Position numbers and translations under genes: made by a program. 64,000 bases of DNA from Streblospio benedicti. Taxonomy: Eukaryota > Annelida > Polychaeta > Spionida > Spionidae. Of the stretch, positions 10,201 to 20,395 are shown one piece after another. Position 1 is the first letter of the stretch. Every line of letters starts with the position of its first letter. The notes beneath the pieces were generated by a model. That model saw only the letters and a program-made list of their open reading frames with translations. It made no database searches and was not told where the DNA came from. The stretch spans positions 9,814,857 to 9,878,856 of the forward strand of contig CM032666.1 in assembly GCA_019095985.1 (NCBI GenBank), written 5' to 3'.

Positions 10201-13200
10201 AATTGGTGGTCACGTTATAGAGATTCTCGATGCTCTCAACGGACTGCAAAATAGCGACTCATGATAGCGTTAGTCTTTATGATATGGGAAGTTATACAGG
10301 TAGATCCAAGTCTTCGACAATTGGGGAGGGGTGAAACCAATAGATCTCATGTAAACGCACGATAACGTGTGGGTAAGGAGGTGGGGTGGGGCATTTCCTT
10401 GGATTTGTTAAGGCTGGGATGCATATCATGGTACAACATTACTTGGCATGAACTTGTCGTTGAAGTGTACACATTCATTAACCATTACAATCCACCCACG
10501 TTTATGTATAGAGCCCATTGCTCCACTAATGATACAGCATCCTACTACTTGTGCTTACAAAAATCTCTTGATCACAGGCCAACTAGTCCTTGTATCCAAT
10601 CAACTTATAAAAATGTACCTACGACAAGGAGCTGATCTTAAGAAATAGAATCAGCTTCCTCCCAGTGATGCAAAACTGTGCCCAAATTACCCAATTTATG
10701 TGATCTTCTTGAGCATGATTTCTCCAAAATCGTCTTTTTATTCGTTGAAAACTACCTTTGGGCCTATAGATGATCATTATTTCGAAATTTAGTTTTGTGT
10801 AATAGCACGCAAGTGGTTTGTTTTGTGTTGAGAAGGTCCTTAATTTTGTTTCCAACTTTCTGGCTCCAAAGCAATTATTTTCCAATGCTATTTCACCAAT
10901 CGGTAACAATCGTGTGATACGTAAATTAATTGCTCTGTCGGTGTTTAGAACACACGATCGGTCGTTGACCACTAGACATTCCTTAATGTTATCAAAAACG
11001 TTTTTCACTATGACAAGAATGTTTTTTATTACTTTCTTTTAATGGAGATTACATGCATTTGGATGTTTCTGTGAATCTTTTGAATAGTATCATTATATTA
11101 TGTTTCATTTCATAGAAAATAAAACAGTGAATCGTATCCATGAACACTAGTGACGTGAGTGTCATTCACGTCTAGCTCAAATGAAAGTATCGAACTCAAT
11201 CAAGTGTCTCAAAGGTAACACCTCAGAAATAAACACATATGCTAAGAACAAACCCTGGTTCGTGATCCACTAGCAACCAAATAAACCTGTCCAATCCATT
11301 AGATTACAGCAGCATCACACCAGCATGAATTATTTTTCTTTTGCAGGAAACTACCCCCAAAAGAGCTTGCTTGCCTAATCGAAATTGGAATTAAACGTAT
11401 CTCACAATTCTTCAATTTTTTGAAGGTGATGTCCACAAAAACAGATCTCTGGGAAAACAAGACATACTTCCTGGTCTACAAAACCATCATGTACTTCATC
11501 TTCCGTGCTATCGGCCCTCTAGTGGTGCTCATCATCTTAAACCTACGCCTTATTCGAGCACTACACGAGGTAAATATTGACTCAACGTTTTCGTTGTTCT
11601 TGCATCTTTAGATTGAAGTTTAACTGTCTGTGTTTTTAGATAGTAGAAGAATGGGTAGTTGGGTATTTAATGTTTTTTTGTAATTTTTTCTTTATCCTGA
11701 TAATTTGTTACTGTAGTAACACTCAGCTACAGCATTTTTGCATCTTTAGATTTAGAAGTTTACATATGTGCATGTGTTCATAATTAAGTGGGAATTAGGA
11801 ACTTGAATGTGGTGGCCTGTCTTGGGTGGGTTACATACTGATGTACTAGTCCAAATGTTGCTTATTTATAACACAGTGCTCAGGAACTTATATATTCAAT
11901 TGTGTTCAACACACTTAGGCCAAAGGTACCGTGCAAAACAAACTTAATATTCACACAGCCAAATAAAAACGGTGATAGATGTGTGCTCGCATACTTCCCA
12001 GTCCCTTCTAAATACCCGTATGCAAAAGTCTATGAACTGTCACCATGAAAAAAAAAAAAGAAAACAGAATCTGAACCATGAGAACTACTTTATATTGGAA
12101 GAAGAGTGATGTTGGACTCGGTTCTGCGTGATGTTGCAAGCGAGCAACGACTACATTATGGTAATTGTTGGATGAGAAATTGTCATGTTGCTTTCGAGTG
12201 AGGCACGGGTATCTATTTTCAACTATCAAACCACGTAGTAAAGACAAGTTGTACTGTCCTATGTGTATGATTATTCAATATGGGATGTGTATTCCTGTCT
12301 CGCTAGGACAACTCAATATAGGTAGATGGGAGCGATAAGTGTTGCAAATTTTAGCTATGTCAATATTATATAGCGATCAGGAACATAACGACATAAGAGA
12401 CTTGTAAGAGAAGGTGAATTAGTTATATTATGCGTCTCCAAGCCTTGAGAAATATGTACATATGAACTATGGGATTGATTAAAGATAGTTTCACCTTCTC
12501 TAATGTTTGGAGATAAGAAATGTGCCGACTTCATGAAACTCTACTCCATCTATATATAATTACGAAGAGATGGGCGTGGCCATGTTTTTTTAATTTTATT
12601 TTTGGAAATTCGCCTGCAACACTTCCCTGGGGCGCTTTCACGCATTTTGAGTGTTGCACTTTATGGGAAATCACCTTCTACAGGTTTATTTGTTCTTCGT
12701 GCGCTTGCTTTCATCAGTATTGACGAGAAAACTGACTTACCATAAAAAATCGTCTACAAATGATTCTTTTTTTTGTTACGACTCACTTCCGGTTTCTTGT
12801 TGCTGCGTGCGTTATGTTTGTCTAGGCTGGGTGCGTTTCCAATGCTTTAGCCGATTGCATTGTGTTTTTACATGCCTGTGAACAGAATTGCTGCTGTGCG
12901 TTTGTCTCTGATGCTGCGTGCTTTATGTCTCCGAACGGAGACTGGGGGAAGCTAGTTTATATATGATTACGAAGAGAGGGGTGTGGCCATGTTTTTTATT
13001 TATTTTATATTTTTTGGAAATTCGCCTGCAATCACTTTCCTGGGGCGCTTTCACGCATTTCGAGTGTACCACTTTATTGGAAATCACCTTTTATGGGTTT
13101 ATTTGTTCTTTGTGAGCTTGCTTTCATCACTATTGACGAGAAAACTGATTTACCATCACTGATTCATGTACATGTACATATAATTTTGTTTGTTTTACGA

Positions 13201-16200
13201 CGCTCTTCCGCTTTAGCACATTGTTGCTGCGTGCATTATGTTTCTCTGTTGCTGCGTGCGACTTTAGCCATCACATTGTTGCTGCGTGCGTTATGTTTCT
13301 CTGTTGCTGCGTGCGTTGTCTCCGTTGGAGACGGGGAAGCTAGTTACATATATTTGTACAATTGCTCAGATCATATTCCAAGGCATTTTGTAAGAAGCGA
13401 GGCGGGAATGGGGAGGTGGTGGGGAGGAGGGGGTGGGGGTGGGGTGGTTCTTCTGTGGACACTCTCAGGTTCCGCTGGTTAAGTCACTATATCACTATAC
13501 CATACAGAGTGTATATTATGACACAGATTAATTAAACTACACACTGTAAGAATTACTGTATATCAACATAAAAAGCATCATTGAAAGGGGAAATTTAAAA
13601 CTGCAAAATAAGTGTCTATCCCTATTGTATATTGCAATCCTCAAATTATCTGATCAACTGATAAAGAACAAAAGAAAACGAGGCTTCAGTGTCCAAAAAT
13701 ATAAACGCCGACAAAAAAGAGAAAAAATAGAAGATCAACAGAAAAAAAAAACACTTCTAAAAAGGAAACATATCATCATCCATTTACGGAAAATTGCTTT
13801 CAGATCGCAAACCTGTTTAGAAGATAGTACTCAAACCCACGCATGTAAGATTATACATTTTTGTGTTAAACAATAGCATTGAGGGCTGATTCCATGAAGA
13901 TAATAAAGTGTTATTATCCGCCATTTTCATATCACTTTGAGTGGCACTGATATGAGTGTGTTGGTGGATGCTAATGGTTTGCCTCTATTTTCCATATTTT
14001 CACATGCATGCTTTATATTATTTGCTGCATGAATTAGATAAGAAGCATGTTGAAGTACGTATATATTTTTCTCCCAAATTGAGTTGTTTCATTAAGTGGA
14101 TTGTTTTTTCTTCAATGATTTGTATCCTTATTTATTAATGGTGATTTGCAGCTACTCTATTTGTATATGAACACTCAAATTTCTTTTTTTTAAATATACA
14201 TTTGTACAAGAAATCGACTGCATACAGTGATACACAGTTTCTTGTAAATCACAAAACAGCTGAAATACATTCACATTAATTTTTGCCCTATGGGTTTACC
14301 CTGTAGTTCTTACTAATAGAAGGAACTCGGTTAAAAGGTGCAACTGTATTTAGCACATACAGGTAAACACCATAACAAAGCCAGACAGCTACTCAACGAA
14401 ATGGATGTGCAAACCAGTTCATCATAAACCCATAAGACTGTAGCACATTGCTCGCATCCATATCTAGTTGGTTTCCTGTGGATAGAGCTTTACAAAAAGC
14501 TCGTATCCATGCCCGCAAGAAAAAGAATTATACCGTGTCAGTACTGCAAAACGAAACGTCCTATTGAGAAATTACACGTTGAAGTGACAATGGAGAAATC
14601 TTTTATAATAGACTTGCATTGCCAACATTTCAACATTATAGGTGATGCAATCCTTCTTATATCAAATTAAAATACAAAATATAATTATGAACTTGTTTAG
14701 CTAGATGAATGTTTGGTAAGCTGGTAATATTATGCTATCTAGTATCCAAACCAGTGAAAAATACTGAATTCCCAATTACCTGCTTTAACATATAACACAT
14801 TCATTCAAACAACAAACTCATTTAGACATATATATATATTTATATAATTATAAACGGTACGGGCACTCACACATTTAAGAAATGTAGTTTGTTTTATTTA
14901 AAAGTTGTGCAGTTGTAAAGTGAGTTGACGTGTTAGTAAATTTATGAAGCAATTAATATTCTTACGGCCAATATGTTGTTGGTGCTATATCATTTTGTTG
15001 CTACATGTGTACCTGTTCTCATTTTTTACGTTTCTTGTAGCTTATGAATATATTCAGTGGGGCTAACACTAATAGGCAAGGTTAATTGCTTAGTTCATTA
15101 CCCTTCTAATGGGACGTCTAAATATGCTAGCACATTAACCCTACAGCTAAATGATTTACAGCTGTGTCTACTTGTCTCATCTATAAACAAAGGTAACAGC
15201 TTTGTGCCTCTTTAAAACGACGTTCTTGTCTTATTATCATGGAGCAGTAAAGAACCTCTCATAGAGGTCATCCTAATGATTTGGTTAATATCTCAATTTA
15301 CATTTTCAACTACATATATCTAAAGATTTACACGAACACACATCGTATATAACGTAACTACTAATTCACCCTGATGATCCGTCGAAAACCTTATGATATC
15401 TGCACACATTTAACTATAATATCTCTGCTATGTTTTAAATGTGGTGTTTTATCTAAAGTGACAACACCCGAAACGGATTGTAGTGTGTACCTATTTCTGG
15501 ATTATGATAATATAACTGAGGCTGCTTTCGATTAACTACAGCTGTTCTAAGGGACACTGTGCAATAATGTATTACCACATAGATTTGGATTGCATGCATT
15601 AAAATGACATAGCGAATGAGTCAACTAATTACGAGAATGTACAGGCGGCTACACTGAGTTCAACATCCTCCAGCTTACTATTTCTTCATTATGCTGACGT
15701 ATTTGCCTTTGAAGAGAAAACCAGAACCTTGTGATTGGGTTTGTCAAAACTAAGATCTATTTCCACTATTCAAAGAACATGCGCCAATCAAAGACAAAGA
15801 TGAAATAGATAGATTTACGATAAGTTATTATCATGACAAGTCTCACATTTGCAAGTGATTAGAGTGTTTGGCATTTTGGCAGATAAAATTATGGAATTCA
15901 GTAATATAGTAATTGTTTCTTATTGCATATAATTTCAATAATGATGATTCCGTGCCCTAACGAAGTATAGCTTCAACAGCAATACAGGCAATGAGCAAGT
16001 TCAGTTTATGTCATGTACAGATATTGCTGAACTCGTGACTTTACACAGCCATTGGTTTTCACAGTGAATACGCAAAACAACAATGAAAGTATTTTCATAA
16101 AATCATAAAGTGAGGATATATAGCAATGGGTTTTCTTTCTGCTATAATCTAATACCATTATGTCATGTGACAATACTAAGCTCTCTGTCCCACCTGTTGT

Positions 16201-18822
16201 AAACCTTAAATGTAAACATACAATCAATGATGAGTAAATACCCATTAGTCTCCAATATCCATATCGCCATGACTTTATATATTTGACATACGAAAAGCTA
16301 CTGTATTACCGTAATGTCTCCAAGTTAAAAGATCCCATCTGAGTCTCCCCATTCAGAAACATATGTATTATTCAGAGACACAGACAATTAAACCTCCATC
16401 TAGCTTCTAATGTGATGTTTAGCTGCCAAGATCATTCGTCAACATGAATGAGCTGTCAAGTACAGTTCTTGCATCTGCAGGTTCGTAAGAAGCATAAGGA
16501 CCTGACCAGCAAGAGCAACCGCAAGTCTGAGAACATCACACTAATGCTGGTGGCCGTGGTCAGTGTGTTCATCGTGTGTATGATCCCAGATCTTACGCTC
16601 AGGATAATCCTCACCATGATGAACTACAATAGTGGTGAGTTATAATCATGCAACGTCTAGCATTTAACACAACGTTCACCATTTAAGGTCCGAAGTCATA
16701 TAGAGAAATATCAATACTTTTTTTACAGATATTTTTATTGTTGTAGGATTTTGTCACATACATTAATTACAAATTTCCATATTTCAAGGTGCGTTTCAAC
16801 TTACTACTTTCATTGACATTAATGCATGATTCAGATTTTAAGCTATTGTCCATGCCATTTTGATTGTGGAGCAAGCTCTACACTAAGGTGGCCAGTGATT
16901 TACCAACTGGCGGAAGTTTTCGCCTTTGGCGATTTATGAAGAACTAAGTACAGTTAAACCTGTTGGTCACTTGTGCCACTTGTCTCATATGGACACATTT
17001 TCACTTCTCACAGTTTCTTATCATAGCTACGTATTATATATGAAGTTGATCTCCTATTTTAGGTCACTTGTCTTATGTGGGCACGTTCCACTTCTACCGA
17101 AGGTGTCCACATGAGCCAAGTTCTACTGTACTTAAATGTCTTCCAGATTTCAAGCTGCTTGTGAACATGGTGAGCATGCGCTATGCAAACGCGGCCACCA
17201 ACATGATGCTGACGGTGAACTCCTCCATCAACTTCCTCATCTACTGCCTCATCGGCAAAAAGTTCCGCAAGATCCTCTACGACATGGTGTGTCCCGCCAA
17301 GTGGAGGCACAGGACGAAGTGTGAGTTATTTTTTCATCATCAATAACTTGAATCTGGTGTTGGTATTGACATAGAGAAGAGTCTTTGGCCGTACCTATAA
17401 GGCCATATAACATAGCATCTACCGGGACTCGAACCCTGGACCACTGTCAGTAATCTACTTAGAGAAAGAAGAATCATCTCTGTGTGGGTGGTTTATTCCA
17501 TTGTTTTACTCCTTGCATGCAATATTGGTACTAAAAGATAGGCAGACATTAGGAGATACAGCTAGGCATGCAAGCAGGCTCACAGGATGAGGCACAGAGT
17601 GACAGGCAAAAAGTAGGATACTGACAGACAGGCAAGCAGGCAGACTTTAAGGAACAAAGACAAGCTTTCCTAAGAGTGAATGAACAATGACCAACATGTA
17701 GGGGAGAGAGCCACATATACAGACAGAAATACGCCAAATGATGGGCCAACCACTTGACTACGAATTGCACAATTTCAGATATTGAACAACACATTGAAAT
17801 ACCTACTATAAGCCCTTGTGTATGCATATGTAATGTATGAGCCCAGACGCAGCACATACCTCGCGTATGACACTGTATAGGTCTCAGACCTACAATAAAC
17901 ACACGCGAGGCTATAACCTCCAACATAAACAGGCGATATATGCGACTGTTTCTGTAAGCAATCATGCCAGTTTCAGTTCAGATTATGACAACTCATGAAC
18001 CTTATAAGAGTTTTGCACAATAAACAATGAATGAACACAAGTAGCAATAGGTCAATTTTCTAAATGTAAATGTGCTTGTCTCAGAGACTTTATCGACAAA
18101 ATATGTGAAAAGTACACTGTCCACATAACTCAGATTAGAAGAGCACTGTAGCAAATGGAAGTATTTAATTCGACACACACAAATCCCATGGTCATCAGAT
18201 AGGTTCAGTGATCGCCAAGATTAAACGCAAGATTTATTGAGCAAGATATGGGCCACTTTCAGATATCAGTTCTGTTAACTTATCTATTGTGTGTTTTGCA
18301 CATATTAGTCATATATACAATTATCATGCATGGTAAATGGCACTGTCTTGTTGGAATACCTTCAAATATGTTTTATTATTGTATTTGTTGCGGATTTAAT
18401 CAGTCATCAATTTTTATGCTTCAAATTTGTCAATACCTTGCAATTCCATGTATGCATATGCACATTTAGTTTGTAAAATGTTGCTGGTTTAACTCTGTGT
18501 AGATATTTAATCAGGAATTGACGCCTCCTCTCTCTGGTGTCTTAGCCTTCGTTGAGTTTAAAAATTGCTTTCAGACAGTATATTTCATCATTTATTGCGT
18601 AATGTCCAAATTATGAAACAATGAAATTACTATATATGAATAACAGAACCCATGGACTACATTTGTCTATTTAGTTTATGAAATTATTTTGCAGCAAAGA
18701 AGAAGGGTGGCGATGTGTCTGAAATCGAACCACTGACAAGTGCTCGCACCACATTCCACCCAACCACCAACCACCCAAATAATGGGAATGGCAAGTGTCA
18801 CGAAGAAGATGTTCGCTTATAA
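6685..18822 (+). CDS. FMRFamide-receptor-like class A GPCR (gene 1), complete
   Basis: Coding exons: 6685-7206, 7513-7617, 11426-11569, 16481-16634, 17147-17320, 18695-18822. All junctions are GT-AG and all phases agree, giving 408 residues, normal for this family. The N-terminus has three N-glycosylation sites (N5, N20, N29). TM1 has GN (N63); TM2 has LALVD (D95); TM3 ends in DRY (154-156) followed by IAICHPL; TM5 has P240; TM6 has CMIP (290-293) in place of CWxP; TM7 has NSSINFLIY (333-341), the FMRFamide-receptor form of NPxxY. Extracellular loop 2 has C204 and the glycosylation site N206. A basic helix 8 follows TM7. It should be a plasma-membrane receptor for a short amidated neuropeptide, coupling to heterotrimeric G proteins. 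The start is the first ATG of an exon that begins at 6657, giving a short 5' UTR here. The subfamily is assigned by motif; the ligand is unknown. A related gene lies on the opposite strand at 48.8-63.4 kb. Confidence 0.88.
7207..7512 (+). other. Gene 1 intron 1
   Basis: 306 bp, GTAAGT to TTTCCCCTGCAG; no internal feature seen. Confidence 0.85.
7513..7617 (+). CDS. Gene 1 coding exon 2 (TM4 and start of ECL2)
   Basis: 105 bp, phase 0 at both ends. It encodes VCVLLIVIVSIVYNIPRIFE (TM4, residues 175-194) and the loop with DPCTNTSH. The acceptor is CCCCTGCAG and the donor GTAAGT. The matching part of gene 2 reads RFLEKMTVVGLDRCQNVT, which supports the model. Confidence 0.88.
7618..11425 (+). other. 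Gene 1 intron 2
   Basis: 3.8 kb of AT-rich sequence. I see no repeat family with confidence. A 129-codon open frame on the minus strand (10619-11008) resembles no protein I know and is probably chance. The acceptor at 11420-11425 (TTTGAAG after a T-rich run) is weaker than the others, but the exon it opens matches gene 2. Confidence 0.7.
11426..11569 (+). CDS. Gene 1 coding exon 3 (end of ECL2 and TM5)
   Basis: 144 bp, phase 0 both ends, encoding residues 210-257: STKTDLWENKTYF, then TM5 with FRAIGPLVVLIILNLRLI. Gene 2 has the equivalent ATKTELGRNRMYF...IPMGILIALNFKLI in one exon with the preceding segment, so the intron before this exon is specific to gene 1. The donor is GAG/GTAAAT. Confidence 0.88.
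12549..12955 (+). mobile_element. Non-autonomous Helitron-like element, first copy
   Basis: It begins TCTATATATAATTACGAAG directly after a host A. It ends with a 7-bp-stem hairpin (GTCTCCG-AA-CGGAGAC, 12927-12942), a 9-base spacer and CTAG (12952-12955). A 5' TC, a 3' hairpin about 10 bases before CTRR, no inverted ends and no target duplication are the Helitron hallmarks. No Rep/helicase is encoded, so it is non-autonomous. It is followed without a gap by a second copy of the same family. Confidence 0.7.
12956..13343 (+). mobile_element. Non-autonomous Helitron-like element, second tandem copy
   Basis: It starts TTTATATATGATTACGAAG immediately after CTAG of the first copy and shows long similarity to it (the shared blocks GGAAATTCGCCTGCAA, GGGGCGCTTTCACGCATTT, CTTGCTTTCATCA, ATTGACGAGAAAACTGA). 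It ends with the hairpin GTCTCC-GTT-GGAGAC (13318-13332), the spacer GGGGAAG and CTAG (13340-13343), followed by T as expected for the A/T insertion site of Helitrons. A tandem internal duplication at 13212-13315 distinguishes it from copy one. Confidence 0.7.
13212..13315 (+). repeat. About 51-bp tandem duplication inside the second Helitron
   Basis: Two units (13212-13262 and 13263-13315) each contain ACATTGTTGCTGCGTGC followed by TTATGTTTCTCTGTTGCTGC. Confidence 0.75.
13401..13447 (+). other. G-rich tract, G-quadruplex potential
   Basis: Six or more runs of three to five G within 47 bases on the + (transcribed-sense) strand, 57 bases past the Helitron end. Confidence 0.6.
16481..16634 (+). 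CDS. Gene 1 coding exon 4 (ICL3 and TM6)
   Basis: 154 bp, phase 0 to phase 1. It encodes residues 258-308: basic ICL3 VRKKHKDLTSKSNRKSEN, then TM6 with VFIVCMIPDLTLRII. Phe287 to Pro293 gives FxxCMIP, lacking the usual Trp of CWxP. The acceptor is TGCATCTGCAG and the donor GTGAGT. Confidence 0.9.
16635..17146 (+). other. Gene 1 intron 4
   Basis: 512 bp, GTGAGT to AATGTCTTCCAG. It contains two similar segments (about 16960-17030 and 17060-17110) that both mention GTCACTTGT and ATATGG/ATGTGG plus CACATTTTCACTTCT/CACGTTCCACTTCT, probably a small local duplication. Confidence 0.75.
17147..17320 (+). CDS. Gene 1 coding exon 5 (TM7 and helix 8)
   Basis: 174 bp, phase 1 both ends. It encodes D309 (split codon) to K366: NMVSMRYANAATNMMLTV, then NSSINFLIYCLIGKKFRK. 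It aligns with gene 2 exon 51107-50970 (NSSVNCLIYCASGNRFRK). The donor is GTGAGT. Confidence 0.9.
17321..18694 (+). other. Gene 1 intron 5
   Basis: 1.37 kb, GTGAGT to TTTTGCAG. At 17421-17445 the minus strand has a GGTTCGAGTCC-like box B, a hint of a tRNA-derived remnant, but no convincing box A. A CAGG-rich simple region lies at 17560-17650. Confidence 0.7.
18695..18822 (+). CDS. Gene 1 coding exon 6 (C-terminal tail)
   Basis: 128 bp. Split codon S367, then KKKGGDVSEIEPLTSARTTF and a Pro/Asn-rich tail ending EEDVRL and TAA at 18820-18822. The Ser/Thr residues could be arrestin/kinase sites (inference). The tail is not alignable to gene 2. Confidence 0.85.
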
Positions 18823-18886
18823 TAGGCCTCGGAGAACAATTCTCATCAACCAAATCAATCTTATTGTGTGAAATGCATGCACAATG

Positions 18887-18892
18887 AATAAA
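18887..18892 (+). promoter_or_regulatory. Poly(A) signal of gene 1
   Basis: AATAAA 65 bases after the stop codon; the nearest canonical signal, implying a short 3' UTR. Confidence 0.6.
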
Positions 18893-19285
18893 GGTCTGTG
18901 AAAGAACAAGTGATATTTACCTAAAACATGGCATAGAATCTGAATGTGTAAAGCACATAAACATGGAACAATAGTGCATTAAACACTTGTAAGGGACATT
19001 AATTCAAAGTGTCTGAAAGAACAAAGAATAATTATTCAAAGGTGTTGAACGAACAAAGAATACTAATTCAAGGGGTGATGAAGAACAAGTGACATGAATT
19101 CAAGTCGTGTAAAAGAACAAGTGACATTACTTCAAGGTGAGTGAAATAACAAGTGACATTACTTCAAGTCGTGTAAAAGAACAAGCGACATTACTTCATG
19201 ATGTGTGAAGTGGCATTAATTCAAGGGATCTGTAAGAACAAGTGACATTTTTTTAAAATGAAAGTACAAGTGATATTAGACTTAA
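18893..19285 (+). repeat. Diverged minisatellite at the 3' end of gene 1
   Basis: About nine to ten imperfect units of 35-40 bp with consensus close to GTGTAAAAGAACAAGTGACA then TTACTTCAAG. The units become clearer after 19010. It starts at the poly(A) signal, so it is either just beyond the gene or inside an alternative longer 3' UTR. Confidence 0.75.
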
Positions 19286-20227
19286 GTGTATTCATTTTTT
19301 AACGCAGTTATGTATTGAAATCATCGGTAAAAAAGCCCCAATGGTGTGATAGCACCGATTACAGTAAACCAAATGATACACGTGATTTGCAAGAATAGTT
19401 CTCAAGTAAACGATGCCACAGATAAAGATAACTTGGAAAATTATAATATAATTATATTGTGATTGAAAGTGAACAAATGAGTGCATTTGAAACAGTATAT
19501 TGACAACTGGAAAAACATGAACATTAACATGATGAACGGTTCCGCTTGGGAAAAATAACCGAGTTGGAATCTTCAAGTGGTCAATACTTGCAAGGTCTTA
19601 ATTGAAGGCTATTGATACAGTGATAATGCTATCGTTTTATCTGCGGTGGAAGTCGTCAGACGATAGTCTGAAAATTGATTGTTTGAAGACTGTTAATCTC
19701 AGATTTTCAATTATGTGATTTGTTTAAGAAAGTCAACATTTCAAGATGGAATACTTCATATGCAATGGTTTTTTTGAACAGCGGGGTATGTGAATATGGC
19801 CGTATATGTGCAATGTGTATGATGCATTGAAGCACGAGAGTATGCATAGAATAAGAAACTGTAAATGTAGTTCTTTATTGAGAGAAACATGCTACACAGA
19901 ATTATTGCATATACACGTGAAATTGTTCTGCAAAAATGCATATACAGGAATTGTTGCAGATTGCATAGCGATATTACCGAGAGTGATTGCTTCGAATAAA
20001 CAAGGAATACGCGCTATTGTGGTACCCATAATATTACAATAAGTAACCATAGGAGGTTATTGTCTCCAGAATGGGATTTGCCCCTGTGAGAAAAATAACT
20101 AACAATTTCCTGGCATTATGATAGGATGTATCTTAGGATTAATTCGATTGTAAGAACTGATGTCAATAACAGTATATGGTTGATAATAGAGACAAGGAGT
20201 CCAATTTATGAAACAAAGAGGCAGGCA
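19286..20227. other. Intergenic, nothing seen
   Basis: AT-rich; no gene or repeat family recognised. Confidence 0.5.
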
Positions 20228-20395
20228 AATGCACGTGGATGGCCTAGTTGTTGAAATAGATCAGCTGAATGGGTGAAACATACAGGTCAGGGTCCTTCAT
20301 TTAGGGTGTTATCTAAATCTGGGAATCCGAGGCTGTTACCCGTTCTTGTCACGTCTCTTGGGATTGGGACGGTAATGTAATGTCATGAGGGTTCA
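20228..20395 (+). mobile_element. tRNA-derived SINE-like remnant
   Basis: A box A-like TGGCCTAGTTGTT (20240-20252) is followed by AGGGTGTTATCTAAATCTGG, a degenerate box B region, and GGGATTGGGACGGTAATG. This arrangement is typical of invertebrate tRNA-headed SINEs. There is no poly(A) or clear target duplication, so the family is not assigned. Confidence 0.4.

Larger units (their letters stand above)
11570..16480 (+). other. Gene 1 intron 3, carries the tandem Helitron pair
   Basis: 4.9 kb, between TM5 and intracellular loop 3. It holds two Helitron-like elements at 12549-13343 and a G-rich tract at 13401-13447. The rest (11570-12548 and 13448-16480) is AT-rich with no feature I can support. 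Confidence 0.7.

Noticed and set aside
10619-11008. 129-codon minus-strand frame in gene 1 intron 2
   Set aside because: Composition is plausible but no motif, splice partner or known family is seen; a chance frame in AT-rich DNA is the simpler view.
17059-17324. Two frames overlapping gene 1 exon 5
   Set aside because: They are shadows of the TM7 exon in other frames.
17421-17445. tRNA-like box B on the minus strand
   Set aside because: GGTTCGAGTCC is present, but no box A or cloverleaf can be drawn around it.
17549-17965. 138-codon Cys-rich minus-strand frame in gene 1 intron 5
   Set aside because: It arises from CAGG/GCAGG-rich simple sequence and has no signal peptide-plus-domain pattern I recognise.
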